The translations under genes and the position numbers were made by a program. The notes under the pieces were generated by a model. It was not told the origin of the DNA. It did no database searches and worked only from the letters and a program-made list of their open reading frames with translations. From Variovorax paradoxus (GTDB lineage Bacteria > Pseudomonadota > Gammaproteobacteria > Burkholderiales > Burkholderiaceae_C), in the NCBI RefSeq assembly GCF_029919115.1, contig NZ_CP123990.1:2666001-2730000 (forward strand): DNA of 64,000 bases, given 5' to 3'. Shown here piece after piece: positions 10,368 to 18,294 of the stretch; within the stretch, counting starts at the first letter, position 1, and each line of letters opens with the position of its first letter.

Positions 10368-11549
10368 ATGCAACGATCTTCTCTTTCAAACACGCTGCTT
10401 TGCGCCGCGGCCGCAGTCTGTGCAGCCATCGTCACCACGAACGCGCAGGCCTTCGACGGCATCGTTGAAAAGCAGGTGTTCAACCTGCCCGCCTACACAA
10501 CCGTGAACGGCCAGGTCATCAAGGGAGTGCGCATCGGCTACGAAACCTATGGCCGCCTGAATGCTGCGCGAGACAACGTGATCCTCATCAATCACTTCAT
10601 CACCGGTACATCGCACGCGGCCGGCCGGTATGCGGCGGGCGACGCCGCGCCGGGTTACTGGGACACGATCATCGGCGCCGGCCTGCCGATCGACACCGAG
10701 CGGTTCTTCGTCGTCGCGACCGACGCATTGGCCAACCCCAATCGCGCGTCGGCCACCGTCATTAGTACCGGCCCGGCCAGCATCGACGCCGCCACGGGCA
10801 AACCGTATGGCATGCGCTTTCCGGTGCTGGCCGCGCGGGACACGGTAGAGGTGCAGAAGGCGCTGCTCGATTCATTGGGCGTTCGAACCCTCTACGCCGT
10901 GGCTGGCGCTTCGGCTGGGGCCTGGATGTCGGTGGAATGGGCCTCGGCCTACCCGGACCGCGTGCAGCGCCTGTTGTCCGTCGTGGGGCCTGGCGTCGAC
11001 AGCCCGGCCTACGCCATCGCCAAGATGAGCTCGTGGGGCGCCGCCGTGAGGCTGGACCCGAACTGGGCCAACGGCGACTACCACGGCAAGGCCGAGCCGC
11101 TGGCCGGCATGACGCAGGCCATGCGGCAGGTCACGCTCGACGCCCTCAGCTTTGCCTGGGCCGACAAGGCATTCGGTCAGAAGTGGGCCGACCCGGGCAA
11201 GAACCCGGGCGATGCGACGGCAAACCAGTTTGCGGTCGATGCCACCCTGGAGAAGATCGGCGAAGCGCGCGCCAAGGGCATGGATGCCAACAGCTGGCTG
11301 TACACGCTGAAGGCCTTGCAGTTGCCCACCGCCAAACCAGACCGCATCAAGGCCAAGTCGCTGTTCGTGGGCATCAGCTCCGATCAGATCTTTCCACCGC
11401 TCCTGTCCAAACGGGCAGTGGAGACCCTCAAGGCGCAAGGCACCCCGGCAGAGTATGTCGAGTTGAACAGTCCCAACGGTCATGCCGATGCACTGGGCGC
11501 CACAGTCGGCCAGGCGGGGCCGGCGATTGCGTCATTCCTTGCAAAGTAG
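10368..11549 (+). CDS. Exported alpha/beta hydrolase, MetX (homoserine acetyltransferase)-like
   Basis: This is a 393-residue alpha/beta-hydrolase with a cleavable signal peptide (MQRSSLSNTLLCAAAAVC, cleavage near NAQA-FDG). The fold resembles MetX-type acyltransferases: YETYGRLNAARDNVILI, ILINHFITGTSHAAG, IGAGLPIDTERFFVV, the nucleophile elbow GASAGAW, and a C-terminal acid/His pair around SSDQIFPP and NGHAD. Real MetX is cytoplasmic; the signal peptide and the nucleophile context suggest a periplasmic esterase or acyltransferase instead. The ATG at 10368 follows a GGGAG ribosome-binding site. It is divergent from the LytTR two-component pair. Confidence 0.82.
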   Translation: MQRSSLSNTLLCAAAAVCAAIVTTNAQAFDGIVEKQVFNLPAYTTVNGQVIKGVRIGYETYGRLNAARDNVILINHFITGTSHAAGRYAAGDAAPGYWDTIIGAGLPIDTERFFVVATDALANPNRASATVISTGPASIDAATGKPYGMRFPVLAARDTVEVQKALLDSLGVRTLYAVAGASAGAWMSVEWASAYPDRVQRLLSVVGPGVDSPAYAIAKMSSWGAAVRLDPNWANGDYHGKAEPLAGMTQAMRQVTLDALSFAWADKAFGQKWADPGKNPGDATANQFAVDATLEKIGEARAKGMDANSWLYTLKALQLPTAKPDRIKAKSLFVGISSDQIFPPLLSKRAVETLKAQGTPAEYVELNSPNGHADALGATVGQAGPAIASFLAK

Positions 11550-11765
11550 GCGCTCAGGCTTTTCCACCGTCTTATCCACCGCAGTGGTGGAGAGCTCCCC
11601 CTCTGTGAGGGGCGGTTTGGAGGGTGTTGCGGCGAAAAGTTGTACACATTTGGTATTACATATCGCTCATAACTAACCGTTGAGACGCGCGTGGGGCCTT
11701 TCTGCCGTTGCCGGCTTCATCACAATGCCCGGCATTGCCCCGCCGCGCCCTGACCACCCCACCCC

Positions 11766-12659
11766 ATGAAGCTCGACTCCACCACCGTCCAACTCGTTCT
11801 TTGCATTGCCGAGGAAGGCAGCATCTCGCGGGCTGCCGACAAGCTGAGCCTGGCGGTGGCCGCCGCCTCCAAGCGCGTGACGGACCTGGAGGCGCAACTG
11901 GGCGCCAAGCTGTTCAAGCGGGTGCCCCACGGCGTGTTGATTACCGAGGCCGGCAGCCGGCTGATGGCGCACATCCGGCAGATCGACAACCTCATCGGCC
12001 GGCTCGAGGGCGATGCCCAGGTGCTGGGCCGCGGCCAGGATGGGCGCATCCTCATCGGCGCGCCCAAGGCGGCCATCATCCAGTTTCTTGCGAAGGACAT
12101 CGCCCGCCTGCGCGACGCCTACCCGCAGATCACGCTGAAGATCATGGAAGAGAACAGCAAGATCGTGCAGCAGTTGCTGCGCGACAAGGTGATCGACGTC
12201 GGCATCTATGAGAAGAAGAGCGGGTTCCTCGACCTGCCGAAGTTCGACTACCGGCAGGATAGGCTGGTGCTCGTTTACAGCCGCAGGCATTTCCAGTTTG
12301 CGGCGGAAGGGCCGGTGGGCATCGACGACTTTCTGGACCTGCCGATCGTGAGCCTTGGCAAGGGCTCGGCGATCTTGTCCGCCTTGGAGGGGGCTTACCG
12401 CAGCCGAGGCCGATCGTTCCCCAACAACTTCTCGACCAGCGGTTTCGACACCATGCTGGCACTGGTGCGCCATGGCCTGGGTGTGGGCCTGATGCCGCCC
12501 GAGGTGCTGCGCAGCTTTCACCCCGAAGACGATTTGGGCTCGGCCGAAATCCAGGGCGACTGGCATCACCGCGCCTATGTGCTGTCTTGCGTGGAAGGCC
12601 ATGCGCAGGAGCAGACGCTGCGCAACGTGGTGGACCAGCTGATCGGCAGCAAAGCCTAG
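11766..12659 (+). CDS. LysR-family transcriptional regulator
   Basis: This 297-residue protein has an N-terminal winged HTH (VLCIAEEGSISRAADKLSL then KRVTDLEAQLGAKLFKR) followed by the LysR substrate-binding domain. The domain includes DGRILIGAPKAAI, the effector-pocket region VIDVGIYEKKSGF and MLALVRHGLGVGLMP. It is 132 bases upstream of, and in the same orientation as, a Bug receptor, CoA-transferase and crotonase cluster that it probably regulates. Being co-directional rather than divergent is slightly unusual for a LysR. The effector is unknown, possibly the substrate of the neighbouring pathway. Confidence 0.92.
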   Translation: MKLDSTTVQLVLCIAEEGSISRAADKLSLAVAAASKRVTDLEAQLGAKLFKRVPHGVLITEAGSRLMAHIRQIDNLIGRLEGDAQVLGRGQDGRILIGAPKAAIIQFLAKDIARLRDAYPQITLKIMEENSKIVQQLLRDKVIDVGIYEKKSGFLDLPKFDYRQDRLVLVYSRRHFQFAAEGPVGIDDFLDLPIVSLGKGSAILSALEGAYRSRGRSFPNNFSTSGFDTMLALVRHGLGVGLMPPEVLRSFHPEDDLGSAEIQGDWHHRAYVLSCVEGHAQEQTLRNVVDQLIGSKA

Positions 12660-12685
12660 AAAGAAAGCGGCCCTCCTGCGGCTGC

Positions 12686-12706
12686 GGCTTCGCGGATTGC
12701 GAAGCC
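12686..12706 (+). terminator. Stem-loop between LysR and receptor genes
   Basis: GGCTTCGC (12686-12693) pairs perfectly with GCGAAGCC (12699-12706) across a five-base loop, 27 bases after the LysR stop. No T-tract follows, so an attenuator or processing hairpin is as likely as a terminator. Confidence 0.4.
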
Positions 12707-12791
12707 AGGCATGCCTTTCACATTCTTGCGACGTCCTCTGCGCCACGGGAGAGTAGCGGCACTACTACGACAGAGACAAAGGACGCACGAC

Positions 12792-13769
12792 ATGATGAAA
12801 CGCCGAGACTTCATTGCGGCCAGCGCCGGCGCGCTGGCCGCGCCCTGGGCCCTTTCGGCCACAGAGCTGCCCAAGGGCATCGTCAAGATCTACGTGGGCT
12901 GGGCGCCCGGCGGCGGCACCGATGTGTTTGCGCGCATCGTGGGGCAGAAGCTATCGGAGCTGTGGGGCCGTTCGGTGGTGGTCGAGAACAAGCCCGGCGC
13001 CACCGGCGCACTGGCCGCCGACTTTTTTGCGCGAACCCGGTTTACCGAAGGCGTGAACCTGCTGATGGCCCATGTCAACACGCATGCCATTTCGCCGCAC
13101 ATCTTCAAGAGCATCACCTACGACCCGCTGAAAGACTTCGCGCCCATTGCCATGGTCGGCGCCACGCCGCACATCCTGGTAACCAGCGCGAAGAATTCCA
13201 CCGGCTCCATCAAGGAGGTGGTCGAGCAGTGCAAAAAGAGCCCGGGCAAGATCAGCTTCGGCTCATCCGGCACGGGGTCGGTGCAGCACCTGGCGGCGGC
13301 CATGTTCAACATGGCCGCCGACGTCAAGAGCATCCACGTGCCCTACAAGGGGTCGGGCCCGATGCAGACGGACCTGATCGGCGGGCAGATCGACTACAGC
13401 TTCGACACGATGACGGCGGCCACGGCCCAGGTCAAGGCCAAGCGCATGACGGGCATCGTGCAGACGCGCCTGCAGCGGGCCAAGGGCTTTCCGGAAATGC
13501 CGACCATGGACGAGCAGGGCTTCAAGGGCTTCGACGTCTCCAGCTGGTATGGCGTGGTCGGCCCCAAGGACATGTCCAGGGACCTGGCCGTGCAGATCAA
13601 TGCCGACATCAACAAGGTGCTGGCGCTGCCGGATGTGGTTGCGCGCTTCGACGGCTATGGCGTGGAGGACGGCGGCGGTTCCGTCGACAAGTTCGCGGCC
13701 TTCATGGCTGCCGAGTTCAAGAAATGGGGCGATGTGGTGCGCACCGCCAAGGTCACCGAGGAGGGCTGA
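12792..13769 (+). CDS. Bug-type (TTT family) periplasmic substrate-binding protein
   Basis: This is a 325-residue extracytoplasmic receptor of the Bug/TctC family, which binds carboxylates and other small anions. The N-terminus MMKRRDFIAASAGALAA is a Tat-like signal (RRDF). Mature motifs are IKIYVGWAPGGGTDVFAR, VVENKPGATG, the LKDFAPIAMVG strand, and GKISFGSSGTGSVQHLAA. No TctA/TctB membrane partners are present, as is usual for orphan Bug proteins in Burkholderiales. It is followed four bases later by a CoA-transferase, so the ligand may be an organic acid activated as a CoA thioester and handled by the next two enzymes. Confidence 0.92.
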   Translation: MMKRRDFIAASAGALAAPWALSATELPKGIVKIYVGWAPGGGTDVFARIVGQKLSELWGRSVVVENKPGATGALAADFFARTRFTEGVNLLMAHVNTHAISPHIFKSITYDPLKDFAPIAMVGATPHILVTSAKNSTGSIKEVVEQCKKSPGKISFGSSGTGSVQHLAAAMFNMAADVKSIHVPYKGSGPMQTDLIGGQIDYSFDTMTAATAQVKAKRMTGIVQTRLQRAKGFPEMPTMDEQGFKGFDVSSWYGVVGPKDMSRDLAVQINADINKVLALPDVVARFDGYGVEDGGGSVDKFAAFMAAEFKKWGDVVRTAKVTEEG

Positions 13770-13773
13770 AAAA

Positions 13774-14955
13774 ATGAACCAAGCGCGACAACTGCCGCTG
13801 CAGGGCATTCGGGTGCTGGACGTGAGCCAGGTCATGGCCGGGCCGTTCGCCTGCATGCTGCTGGCCGACCTGGGCGCCGACGTGATCAAGGTCGAGCCGC
13901 CGGGCGGCGACCAGACCCGCGGCGCCATGGGCTTCAAGATGAAGGGGCCTGACAGCATGGGCTTCTTGAACATGAACCGCAACAAGCGCTCGCTGACGCT
14001 GGACCTCAAGAACGAGGAAGACCGCGCATCGTTCTACAAGCTGGCGCAAACCGCCGACGTGATCGTCGAAAACTACCGCCCCGGCGCGGTGCAGCGCCTG
14101 GGCATCGATTACGAGTCGATCAAGAAGATCCACCCGAAGATCGTGTACGTCAGCATCTCGGGCTTCGGCCAGAGCGGCCCCTGGGCCGAGCGGCCGGGCT
14201 TCGACCTGATGGCGCAGGCCATGTCCGGCGTGATGAGCGTGACCGGCTACCCCGGCGAGAAGCCGGTGAAGGCCGGCGTGCCGGTGGCCGACATCGGCTG
14301 TGCGCTGTTTGCGACCTACGCACTGCTTGCGGCCTACATCGGCGCGCAGAAGTCGGGGGTGGGCCAGCACATCGACGCTTCGCTGTTCGACGCGGCCATG
14401 GCTTTCTCGGTCTGGGACATGTCGGAGTACTGGGGCACGGGCAAGCAGCCGACACCGCTGGGCACCAGCAACAAGATGAGCGCGCCCTACCAGGCGGTGA
14501 AGGCGCGCGACGGCTACTTTGTGATGGGCGCGACCAACCAGAAGCTCTGGACCCGGCTGTGCGAACTGCTGGAGCGGCCAGACCTCGCCGAGCACGCGGA
14601 CTATGCCAGCGTGTCGCTGCGGCTGAAGAACCGCGAGGCGCTGATCGAGGCGCTCGAACGGGAGTTCGGCCAGCGGGACAGCGCCGATTGGATCGACGCC
14701 ATGCTGGCCGCCGGCATCCCCGCCGGGCCCATCCTGTCGTATCCGGAGGCTTTCGAGGGCGAGCACGGCACGCACCGCCGCATGTGCATGGAGATCGACC
14801 ATCCGATCGAAGGCAAGGTCAAGAACATCGGCTTTCCCGTCAAGCTGCTGGGCACGCCGCAGCAGGTGCGCCGGCACCCGCCATTGCTGGGCGAACACAA
14901 CGAGGAAATCCTGGCCGAGATCAACGCGCCAGCCGGCGCAGCGGAGGCCTTGTGA
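13774..14955 (+). CDS. Family III CoA-transferase (CaiB/BaiF)
   Basis: This 393-residue enzyme moves CoA between carboxylic acids. Family features are GIRVLDVSQVMAGPFA, LGADVIKVEPPGGDQTRG, NRNKRSLTLDLK, YVSISGFGQSGPW and PGFDLMAQAMSG, where Asp is the expected covalent catalytic residue, plus a C-terminal RRHPPLLGEH. The ATG at 13774 lies five bases after the receptor stop. It overlaps the next gene (GTGA), so the CoA-transferase and crotonase are translationally coupled. The pair, downstream of a carboxylate receptor, points to activation and beta-oxidation-like conversion of an unidentified organic acid. Confidence 0.93.
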   Translation: MNQARQLPLQGIRVLDVSQVMAGPFACMLLADLGADVIKVEPPGGDQTRGAMGFKMKGPDSMGFLNMNRNKRSLTLDLKNEEDRASFYKLAQTADVIVENYRPGAVQRLGIDYESIKKIHPKIVYVSISGFGQSGPWAERPGFDLMAQAMSGVMSVTGYPGEKPVKAGVPVADIGCALFATYALLAAYIGAQKSGVGQHIDASLFDAAMAFSVWDMSEYWGTGKQPTPLGTSNKMSAPYQAVKARDGYFVMGATNQKLWTRLCELLERPDLAEHADYASVSLRLKNREALIEALEREFGQRDSADWIDAMLAAGIPAGPILSYPEAFEGEHGTHRRMCMEIDHPIEGKVKNIGFPVKLLGTPQQVRRHPPLLGEHNEEILAEINAPAGAAEAL

Positions 14956-15713
14956 GTTCAGCCGAATGCGTGCGGCTGGCAGTCCATGCATCGGGCGTGG
15001 CCGAGATCGTGATTAATCGCCCCGAACGCCACAACGCGATGACGCTGCAGATGTACGAGGCGCTGCTGGAGCACATCGGCGCGTGCGTGCGCAACCCGGC
15101 GGTGCGCAGCGTGCTGTTCAAGGGGGCGGGCGGCAAGTCATTCATCTCGGGCACGGACATTGGCCATTTCAAGGATTTCCAGGGCGGCCGCGACGGCATT
15201 GCCTACGAGGCCTTTGTGGAGCGCGTCATCGATGCGGTCGAGCGCATTGCCGTACCCACCGTGGCGGTGGTCGACGGCTGGGCCGTGGGCGGCGGGTTGG
15301 CCCTGGCCACGGCCTGTGATTTCCGGGTCTGCAGCGACGCATCGCGCTTCGGCGCACCGATTGCCAAGACGCTGTCCAACACCTTGTCGTCGCGCAACAT
15401 CGCGCGGCTGCAGGCCGCGCTGGGCGTGCCGCGCGTCAAGCGCATGCTGCTGCTGGCCGACCACCTGACGGCGCAGGAAGCGCTGGCCTGCGGCTATGTG
15501 CATGCGGCCTGCACGCCGGGCGAACTGGACGCCGCGGCCCTTGCGCTGACAGGGCGGCTCATGGCACTGTCGCCGGTCACGCACAAGGCCGTGAAGGAGA
15601 GCATCCGCCGCATCGTCGTCGAGCAGCGGCTGGACGACGATGACCTGATCGAGGAGGTGTATGGCAGCCAGGCGTTTCGCGACGGGGTGGCCGCTTTCAT
15701 CGGCCGTGCCTAG
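14952..15713 (+). CDS. Crotonase-family protein (enoyl-CoA hydratase/isomerase)
   Basis: This 253-residue crotonase-fold protein starts with GTG overlapping the CoA-transferase stop. Seen motifs are EIVINRPERHNAMT, the first oxyanion-hole segment GGKSFISGTDI, and the second WAVGGGLALATACDFRV. The helix that normally carries the two catalytic Glu of true hydratases reads FGAPIAKTLSNTLSSRN, without Glu at the usual places. It may therefore be an isomerase, dehalogenase, decarboxylase or thioesterase-type member rather than a hydratase. Coupling to the CoA-transferase indicates that it acts on the CoA thioester made by that enzyme. Confidence 0.88.
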   Translation: MSSAECVRLAVHASGVAEIVINRPERHNAMTLQMYEALLEHIGACVRNPAVRSVLFKGAGGKSFISGTDIGHFKDFQGGRDGIAYEAFVERVIDAVERIAVPTVAVVDGWAVGGGLALATACDFRVCSDASRFGAPIAKTLSNTLSSRNIARLQAALGVPRVKRMLLLADHLTAQEALACGYVHAACTPGELDAAALALTGRLMALSPVTHKAVKESIRRIVVEQRLDDDDLIEEVYGSQAFRDGVAAFIGRA

Positions 15714-15719
15714 GTAGCG

Positions 15720-15737
15720 CAGGGCAGGCGTGCCCTG
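15720..15737. terminator. Hairpin between convergent genes
   Basis: CAGGGCA (15720-15726) pairs perfectly with TGCCCTG (15731-15737) around a GGCG loop, just after the crotonase stop and just before the stop of the convergent exported-protein gene. The position fits a bidirectional terminator; no strong T-tract is present. Confidence 0.45.
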
Positions 15738-15743
15738 GTGGTT

Positions 15744-16148
15744 TCACGGCTGCTCGAACCGTATCTCAGCCACCGTGGGCGCGGTGGGCTCCCTGGTGTT
15801 GGCGTTTGCAATGGCGCCGTCCTTCTCGTACTTGAACCAGTAGCGGCAGCCGGTTCGGGCAACCATGGTCACGCACATGGCGCCGTCGGGGTTCAGAAAC
15901 CATTTGCCTGAGGCGCGGCCGGGGCCGCTTCGGTTGACAAAGTCGACGCGGCCGTCGGCATAAAACTGCCAGCGAGAGATCATGCCGCTCGCAAGATTGC
16001 TCGAGACGATGGGCTTGCCGATCAAGGTGCTCTCGATCTCGGCTTTGCTGAGGTACAGGCGGTCTCGCGGCCCAGGGGGCTCGTCTGAAATGGCGGGCAC
16101 GGCAGCAACGCAAACAAGCGTGCGAATGGCTAGGCGCGTGATGGACAT
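15744..16148 (-). CDS. Small exported protein of unknown function
   Basis: This 134-residue protein has a short signal peptide (MSITRLAIRTLVCVAAVPA). The mature part resembles small periplasmic beta-proteins: FYADGRVDFVN, GRASGKWFLNPDGAMC and a conserved-looking Cys pair in MCVTMVARTGCRYWFKYEKDG. A G-x-W plus Cys pattern of this kind is seen in DUF995-like and related exported proteins, but I cannot assign the family. The ATG is preceded by AAAGGGG; a perfect 20-bp palindrome lies 13 bases upstream of the start. It is convergent with the crotonase cluster and unrelated to it by sequence. Confidence 0.7.
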   Translation of the reverse strand: MSITRLAIRTLVCVAAVPAISDEPPGPRDRLYLSKAEIESTLIGKPIVSSNLASGMISRWQFYADGRVDFVNRSGPGRASGKWFLNPDGAMCVTMVARTGCRYWFKYEKDGAIANANTREPTAPTVAEIRFEQP

Positions 16149-16161
16149 GGCATGCCCCTTT

Positions 16162-16181
16162 TGACGTTGCCGGCAACGTCA
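16162..16181. promoter_or_regulatory. Perfect 20-bp palindrome upstream of the exported protein
   Basis: TGACGTTGCCGGCAACGTCA is completely self-complementary. It lies 13 bases before the start codon of the minus-strand exported protein, directly upstream of its ribosome-binding site. It may be an operator or, in RNA, a hairpin close to the start. Confidence 0.5.
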
Positions 16182-16996
16182 TTTGTTATTGGCAGCGCGA
16201 TGAGGCCAAAGGTATTCAATGGCGTTACAGCGCATTAACCAAAAAGAACTACTCATCAGTGCCGCATCAGCGGCGCAGGCGGGCCTGAAAGGCGTGCTCT
16301 TTCCACAGGGCGGCTCGGCCAGGGCGGTGCGCATGGGCTGCATTGACACGACCTGTGCTCCGGTTGCGCCTCGGTAAACGGCCGAAGTGCGTGGGGGTGG
16401 CAATTTGCTGCTGCCCGGCTCTGGGCACTGCAAATCGCGGAAAAGCACTATGGCGCCGTACGCAACACCGCATGTATTGCCTTGTGTCGCAGGTATCACC
16501 GTTGTAAATGCACCGGTGTAGGGGCTTTGCCACGCCCAATCGTTTCAGGCGTTGTCGAAAACCGTCAGCTTCGCTCAGGTTGGTTACCGGATATGTTCCG
16601 CCTGCCCGCGGGCCGGTTTCGCGATGTGGAGCGCCAAACTTTCGGGGCCGGGGCTCGATCGAGCCCGTCGCCCGCGTCTTCATTGGGCGGTTTGAAGGCG
16701 CGCGGCCAGTGCATGCCGCATGAGGTCTTTCGTTGTCAACCCTGCCAGGCGCGGCAGCCCTGTAGGAGCTTTGCCCGACCAGACGAGCGGGAGCAATGTG
16801 AAGTTCGCACATCTTGTTGCGTACCGAAGCAGTGGTAAATCGCCTTTCGCCGTACCTTCTTATTGCACTGCAGCAATCCGGACCCAGCCCCCTCACACGT
16901 GGCTTCGGCTTCGTTGCGTTGCAGGCAAGTCCCTTTCATTCATGGATGTTGCGCCGGCTTTTTTCGGCGCACGCCTTCGCATCAAAGAGGTGGGGT
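16182..16996. other. Long intergenic region before the polysaccharide locus
   Basis: About 815 bases separate the exported-protein gene from the HlyD-like gene. Short frames exist, including one from ATG 16219 of about 50 codons, but none has a recognisable domain. The first 100 bases are AT-richer. I see no tRNA, transposase remnant or clear sigma-70 promoter. The length suggests a complex regulatory region or a small RNA. Confidence 0.45.
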
Positions 16997-18253
16997 ATGC
17001 GTGTGTCGAAACTGCCTTCATTGGTTTTCTTGCCCGGCGGCCAGCGCCGCCAATCGGGCGCCTTTGTGCCCAAGCTGGCGGGCTATGTGCTGCTGGCTTT
17101 TGTGCTGTGGCTCATGGTCGCAACGCTGGTGCAGCCGCTGCTGTCTTCGCAGGCCACCCGCGCGGTGTTGCAGGCGCCGGTGGCGTTGATCACGTCGCCC
17201 ATCAATGGCGTGGTCACGCAAATGGTGGTGCATTCGCGTGACACGGTGGAGCCCGGCACGGTGGTGGCCACGGTGCGCAACCCGACGGTCAGCCAGGAAA
17301 TTCTCACCACGCTGCGTTCGCAGCACCTGGCGCTGCAAAGCCAGTTGGCGCAGCTGGGCAACCAGTTCAAGGCCGACAACCAGGAGATGAAGTCCGTCGG
17401 CCAGGAGGCCAACGTTCACCGCCAGGCCTCGGTGGCCCAAGCCTGGGAGGCCTGGCAGGTTGCGGGGCGCCAGCGCGATGCGGCGCACAGCATGGTCGAA
17501 GAGCAGGAAAACAAGGTCAAGACCAACCAGGCCTTGCTGGCGGAGGGCGCAATCAGCGAGCAGGTCATGAACGCATCCGTGGCGCAGCTGAACACGGCGC
17601 GTGCCACGGCCGCGGTGGCCGAGCAGACCTTTGCCGGGCAAGCCCAAACGGTGGCAAGCGCGGGGCAGGGCGCCTTTGTGGGCACCAGCGGCAACAACCT
17701 GTTCCAGACGCTGGCCAGCCGGCGCGAGGCGCTGCGCAACAGCGTGGGCCGGGCCCAGCAGGACGGCGCGGCCATTCTCCAGCAGCTCAAGCAGGTGATC
17801 CAGCTCGAAGACGAAGAGCGCCGCCGGGTCGAAAAGCTGTCTTCGTACGAGATCAAGGCCACGCAGGCGGGGCAGGTTCACTCGGTGCTGGCGCCTGAGG
17901 GTGCCTACGTGACGGCGGGCGCATCGCTGGTGCGGGTTACCGACTGCAGCCGGCTCGGCGTGGTGGCGGTGTTTCCGGCGCGGGTAGCCAAGCGGCTGGG
18001 CATCGGTTCGATGCTCGACGTGAAGATCGGCGAAAACTCCAAGGCGATGCCGGCACGGGTAGAGCAGTTGCTGCCGGTGGCTTCGGAAGAGCTGCAAAGC
18101 ACCTACAGCGTGCCGTTCCCGTATGCGGAGCAGGGCTCCATCTACGCCGTGGCACGCATCGAAAGCAAAGAGGCACCGGCCGCACCGGCGGACGGTGGCA
18201 GCAACATGTGCGCGCCGGGCAAGGTGGTGACGGCCAGCCTTCAAAGATCTTGA
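16997..18253 (+). CDS. HlyD-like membrane fusion (periplasmic adaptor) protein
   Basis: This 418-residue inner-membrane-anchored adaptor starts at an ATG preceded by AGAGGTGGGG. One transmembrane helix lies at about residues 26-47 (LAGYVLLAFVLWLMVATLV). A biotinyl-lipoyl-like half (LITSPINGVVTQMVVHSRDTVEPGTVV) follows, then a long helical hairpin rich in Q/A, a second lipoyl half (IKATQAGQVHSVLAPEGAYVTAG) and a beta-barrel region. This is the Alg44/HlyD layout without a PilZ domain. It is the first gene of a three-gene run with an exported glycosidase-like protein and a synthase fused to an outer-membrane factor, so it probably bridges synthase and outer membrane. Confidence 0.87.
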   Translation: MRVSKLPSLVFLPGGQRRQSGAFVPKLAGYVLLAFVLWLMVATLVQPLLSSQATRAVLQAPVALITSPINGVVTQMVVHSRDTVEPGTVVATVRNPTVSQEILTTLRSQHLALQSQLAQLGNQFKADNQEMKSVGQEANVHRQASVAQAWEAWQVAGRQRDAAHSMVEEQENKVKTNQALLAEGAISEQVMNASVAQLNTARATAAVAEQTFAGQAQTVASAGQGAFVGTSGNNLFQTLASRREALRNSVGRAQQDGAAILQQLKQVIQLEDEERRRVEKLSSYEIKATQAGQVHSVLAPEGAYVTAGASLVRVTDCSRLGVVAVFPARVAKRLGIGSMLDVKIGENSKAMPARVEQLLPVASEELQSTYSVPFPYAEQGSIYAVARIESKEAPAAPADGGSNMCAPGKVVTASLQRS

Positions 18254-18294
18254 GCGCAGGCAGAAATGCACCGCCCGGCAGCCGGAACAAGCCC

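Noticed and set aside
16219..16377. Short plus-strand frame after the palindrome
   Set aside because: No ribosome-binding site and no recognisable domain; opposite-strand frames of equal quality exist.
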